This document shows positions 60,976 to 64,000 of a DNA stretch of 64,000 nucleotides, in pieces (within the stretch, counting starts at the first letter, position 1; each line of letters opens with the position of its first letter). This stretch comes from Actinomadura mexicana (GTDB lineage Bacteria; Actinomycetota; Actinomycetes; Streptosporangiales; Streptosporangiaceae). Location of the stretch: assembly GCF_900188105.1 (NCBI RefSeq), contig NZ_FZNP01000005.1, forward strand, positions 248,001 through 312,000, given 5' to 3'. Position numbers and translations under genes: made by a program. The notes under the pieces were generated by a model that saw nothing but the letters and a program-made list of their open reading frames with translations, had not been told where the DNA came from and searched no databases.

Positions 60976-63045
60976 TCAGATCAGTTCCAGGGGGTCGATC
61001 TGGACGCGTACGGTCTCCGTCGCCTTGCGTGCGCTGCGTACGCCCTGGGCTTCCTTCAGCGCGCGCGCCAGGGCGTTTCCTGCGGCGCGGGGTACTCGTA
61101 CCAGTGCGCGCTCCTTGTCCTGGGCCTCCGGGCCCGCCTGCGGGACGGGAACGGGCCCGAGGATCTCCGCGTCGTCGGGCAACCGGGTGTCGGACAGCAG
61201 CTCCCGTATGGCGGCCGGGGACGCGGTCAGCGACGCCATGCGCGCGGCGGGCGGGAAGCCCACTTCCCTGCGCTCGGCCAGTTCCCGCTCCGCGTACGTG
61301 ACCGGATCCCAGCGCACGAGCGCCTGGACCTCCGGCAGCGCCCCCTCGGCCGCCACGACCACCGGGCCCTGCGGGCGGACGAGCGACGCCGCGTTCATCC
61401 AGCGCCTCAGCGTCTCCTCACCGGCGCGCAGGTCCGGCCGTCCGAGGAGGACCCAGCCGTCCAGCAGCAGCGCGGCCAGATACCCGCTCTCCGCCGGAGG
61501 CTCGGCCCCGGGCGTCGCCACCACGAGGGCCCGTTCCGGGCCGACCCGGTCGAGGACGGCCTCGCGGCCCGAGGTGCGCACGGGCACGCCGGGGAAAGCG
61601 CGGCCGAGTTCCTCCGCCGTGCGTTTGGCGCCCACCACGACGGCGCGCACCTGGAAGAAGCCGCACTCGGGGCAGTGCCAGTCGCCCGCGATGTGGCCGC
61701 ACCAGCCGCAGTACGGGGCCGCGTGCGACGAGGCGAGCGCCAGCGGCCCCTGGCACGTCTGGCAGCGCGCCGGTGTGCGGCACCTCCCGCAGGCGATGCC
61801 GGGGACGTACCCGCGCCTCGGCACCTGGACGAGAACGGGCCCGCTCTCCAGCGCCTGCCGGGCGGCCTCGAACGCGACGTTCGGCAGGCGCGCGGTGCGG
61901 GCGGCGGCGTCCCGGGCGAGCTGGGCGTCCTCCCCCACGTAGCGGACGCGCGGCATCCTCGCCCGGACGCGGTTCCTGTCGGCGGCGAGCGCGTGGGCCC
62001 AGCCGGTCTCCACGAGCTGTGTCGCGTCGGTCGTCCGGGTGAACCCGCCGATCAGGGCGCCGGCCCCCGACCGGTGCGCGCGCAGGGCGAGCACGTCGCG
62101 GGGATGCGGATACGGCGCGTGCGGCTCGGCGTGGACGTCGTCGCCGTCGTCCCACAGCACGACCAGCCCCAGGTCTGCGACGGGCGCGAACATGGCGGCG
62201 CGGGTGCCGACGACCGCCCGCGCCTTGCCGCGCAGGACGGCGAGCCATCTCCGGTAGCGCTCCGCCGGGCCCAGCTCCGCCGTCAGGGCGACGTGCAGCC
62301 CCTCCCCCAGCTCCGCCTCCAGCGCCGCGTCGACCCGCGCCACGTCGCGCCCGTCGGCGACCACGACGAGCGCGCCGCGCCCGCCGCTCAACGTGGCGGC
62401 GACCGCGCGTGCGATGGCCGCCGTCCGGTCGGGGCCGGGCAGCGCCGTCCACACGGCCCGCGGCGCCCTCCCGCCGGCGAGCGCGCTCACGAACGACTCC
62501 CCCGCCGGGTACTCCCGCCACACGCCGGCGTCGGGCGCCTCGGGCAGGGCGGGGGCGGTCTCCTCCACGGGCTCGGCCTCGGCGCGGGCGTGCCGGGGAG
62601 GGACGGCGAGCCGCATGACGTCCGCGAACGTGCCCGCGTAGCGGTCGGCCACCTCCCGCACCAGCGCGACGATCTCCGGGGTCAGGACGGGCTCGGGCGA
62701 GGTCACCCGCTCCAGGAACAGCAGCTTGCCGCCGTGGCCGCTCTCGGCGACCCGCTCCAGGAGGAAGCCGTCGACGAGCTGGCCCGCGAAGCGCACCCGG
62801 ACGCGGCAGCCCGGGACCGCCTTGTCGTCGAGCTCGGCGGGCACGAGGTAGTCGAAGGGGCGGTCCAGGTGCGGGAGCGACATGTCGACCGCGATCCGCG
62901 CGACGGGCAGCTCCGCGGCCGGGCGGCGCGCCCCCTTCTTCCCCGACTTCGCGGGTGTTCCGGGCTTGTTCGGCTTGGCGGCGACCGCGCCCGGAAGGGC
63001 GTCCAGCCCCGGGATCAGGTCCGTTCCCCCGCCGTCCTTCGTCAC
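60976..63045 (-). CDS. priA: PriA primosomal protein N', helicase-degenerate actinobacterial type
   Basis: This 689-residue replication restart protein has the PriA N-terminal 3'-DNA-binding domain (VARIAVDMSLPHLDRPFDYL, VPGCRVRVRFAGQLVDGFLL) and the zinc-binding cysteines (CGRCRTPARCQTC, CGWCGH, CPECG near residues 440-475). The helicase motifs are degenerate: where GxTGSGKTE is expected the protein has WTALPGPDRTAAIARAV, and the DEEH box reads LWDDGDDVH. Actinobacterial PriA proteins are known to lack these, so it probably acts as a structural primosome loader rather than a helicase. It starts with GTG 63045 and has a Pro/Lys-rich N-terminal extension of about 45 residues. Confidence 0.92.
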   Translation of the reverse strand: MTKDGGGTDLIPGLDALPGAVAAKPNKPGTPAKSGKKGARRPAAELPVARIAVDMSLPHLDRPFDYLVPAELDDKAVPGCRVRVRFAGQLVDGFLLERVAESGHGGKLLFLERVTSPEPVLTPEIVALVREVADRYAGTFADVMRLAVPPRHARAEAEPVEETAPALPEAPDAGVWREYPAGESFVSALAGGRAPRAVWTALPGPDRTAAIARAVAATLSGGRGALVVVADGRDVARVDAALEAELGEGLHVALTAELGPAERYRRWLAVLRGKARAVVGTRAAMFAPVADLGLVVLWDDGDDVHAEPHAPYPHPRDVLALRAHRSGAGALIGGFTRTTDATQLVETGWAHALAADRNRVRARMPRVRYVGEDAQLARDAAARTARLPNVAFEAARQALESGPVLVQVPRRGYVPGIACGRCRTPARCQTCQGPLALASSHAAPYCGWCGHIAGDWHCPECGFFQVRAVVVGAKRTAEELGRAFPGVPVRTSGREAVLDRVGPERALVVATPGAEPPAESGYLAALLLDGWVLLGRPDLRAGEETLRRWMNAASLVRPQGPVVVAAEGALPEVQALVRWDPVTYAERELAERREVGFPPAARMASLTASPAAIRELLSDTRLPDDAEILGPVPVPQAGPEAQDKERALVRVPRAAGNALARALKEAQGVRSARKATETVRVQIDPLELI

Positions 63046-63179
63046 GCCCCCGTCCTACCAGATCGATCCGACAGCCCGACTCGCGCGCTAGGGTTGGTCC
63101 GTTTGAACGGTGCGCGTCCTCCGGCCCATTGGCCGAGGCCCGTCCGCACCCTCGCCGTCCGACGAGCCCTGCAGGCGAT

Positions 63180-64000
63180 GTGACCACAGCTCATGCCCAT
63201 GAGCGGACGGACTCCCCCAACAGCAACGGGGCGTCACGCCGTTCCCCAGGCCCCTCAGCCACCACCCGGTGGAAGAAGCGGGCACGCCACCCCGTGGTCG
63301 CCGCCACGCTGGCCGCCGCCGTCCTGCACCTGGTGTGGGGCCTGCTCCTCGCGACCGAGGGCGGCGACCTCGCGGCACAGGCCGCGTGGACGGACTTCGC
63401 CTGGAAGCACCCCGGCGCGGCCTACAGCTTCGCCTGGTACGGCGGGATGCACCCCGCCTCCTACAGCCTCATGTCGCCGTACCTGATGGCGCTGTTCGGC
63501 ATCCGCACGATCGCGGTGATCACGGGCACGTTCTGCGCCACGCTCACCGCGTACCTGCTCAAGCAGTTCCGGGCCCCGGTCGCGCTGCCCGCCTCGCTCT
63601 GGGCCGCCTTCGCGCTGTCCTGCAACGCCGCCTCCGGCCGCGTCACGTTCGGCCTGGGGCTGATGTTCGCGCTGATGGCGACCATCGTGGCGTTCACCCC
63701 GCGGGGGACGCCCGCCCTGCGCGCCGCGGCGATGATCGTGCTGAGCGTGCTGGCCTCGCTCGCGAGCCCCGTCGCCGGCCTGTTCCTGCTGGTGCTGGCC
63801 GCCGCGCTCTTCCTGACCGGACGCCGCCGCGCCGGCGTCTGCGTCGCCGTGGGCCTCCCCGTCGTGGTGGGCACGACCAGCCTGCTCTTCCCGTTCAGCG
63901 GCGTCCAGCCGATCTCCCTGGACGCGATCGTGCTGCCCGCCGTCACCAGCGTCGCCGCGATCCTGCTCTGCGCGCCGAAGGGCTGGAGGCTCGTCCGGAC
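63180..64000 (+). CDS. multi-pass membrane protein, unknown function (partial, C-terminus off the window)
   Basis: The frame is open from GTG 63180 to the right edge, about 273 residues so far. It begins VTTAHAHERTDSPNSNGASR, followed by a basic stretch and a first hydrophobic helix (ATLAAAVLHLVWGLLLA, about residues 43-59). More helices follow (LMSPYLMALFGIRTIAVITG; FGLGLMFALMATIVAF; LVLAAALFLTG). The extracytoplasmic loop WYGGMHPASYSLMSPY is notable and resembles the first loop of glycosyltransferase-like or dolichol-phosphate-mannose-dependent membrane proteins, but I cannot assign it. It diverges from priA; the 134-bp gap holds both promoters. Confidence 0.75.
   Translation, partial: MTTAHAHERTDSPNSNGASRRSPGPSATTRWKKRARHPVVAATLAAAVLHLVWGLLLATEGGDLAAQAAWTDFAWKHPGAAYSFAWYGGMHPASYSLMSPYLMALFGIRTIAVITGTFCATLTAYLLKQFRAPVALPASLWAAFALSCNAASGRVTFGLGLMFALMATIVAFTPRGTPALRAAAMIVLSVLASLASPVAGLFLLVLAAALFLTGRRRAGVCVAVGLPVVVGTTSLLFPFSGVQPISLDAIVLPAVTSVAAILLCAPKGWRLVR

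Noticed and set aside
58987-63183. A 1398-residue open frame on the plus strand across priA and the unknown 602-residue gene
   Set aside because: It is a shadow frame of high-GC coding DNA, with no domain and composition unlike protein; PriA and the hypothetical protein lie opposite.

Overview
The window looks like chromosomal DNA of a high-GC actinomycete, most probably a member of the Thermomonosporaceae such as Actinomadura. The signs are very high third-position GC, many GTG starts, ATGA/GTGA stop-start overlaps, two DUF5753 helix-turn-helix / DUF397 / HATPase regulator sets, a PucR regulator and a helicase-degenerate PriA. The genus is an inference. I saw no rRNA, tRNA, CRISPR array, prophage or complete insertion sequence.

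Layout. (1) 1-2160: the end of one HTH/HATPase regulator set, an orphan Phd-like antitoxin and small unknown genes. (2) 2161-25893: a nitrogen and purine-type catabolic supercluster. It holds hydantoinase/oxoprolinase HyuA-HyuB, a CoxG-like protein, a molybdenum hydroxylase (CoxM, CoxS, CoxL subunits) behind a xanthine/uracil permease, a PucR regulator, and a divergent three-gene set homologous to oxamate carbamoyltransferase (DUF2877, FdrA, DUF1116). A CitE-like aldolase and the cofactor/maturation genes for the hydroxylase (MocA-like, XdhC, VWA/CoxE, MoxR/CoxD) follow. An FKBP isomerase, a polysaccharide deacetylase and an aldose epimerase sit among them. (3) 26082-29390: a likely sulfur oxidation operon with Tat-exported sulfite oxidase, selenium-binding protein/methanethiol oxidase and a membrane protein. 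(4) 29426-34049: a riboflavin operon under an FMN riboswitch (ribE, PnuC/RibM-type transporter, ribBA, ribH), running on into hisG and a PH-domain gene. (5) 34200-38751: a serine/threonine kinase, a small HTH protein, a gene that appears frameshifted, a HATPase, and a divergent DUF5753/DUF397 pair.

(6) 38847-53563 is an accessory, defence-like island. It has a Nudix gene overlapping an unrecognised gene. Next comes a four-gene type I restriction-modification operon joined by 4-nt overlaps, led by an HTH plus methylase-like protein whose catalytic motif is altered to DPPT. Divergent to it are a PHP-SMC-like (TrlF-type) ATPase and a Sll1717-type P-loop ATPase. This is the most likely place for undescribed biology. 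(7) 53574-64000: housekeeping genes (HAD phosphatase, rpe, PAP2, rsmB, fmt, def, a large unknown protein, priA) and the start of a multi-pass membrane protein.

A second unusual element is a GC-only hairpin minisatellite. Its 20-nt core GCGGGGGGACGACCCCCCGC occurs in tandem at two unrelated gene junctions. In one it extends the CoxS C-terminus in frame; in the other it lies in frame upstream of the HAD phosphatase start. All function calls come from reading the sequence; no database search was run.
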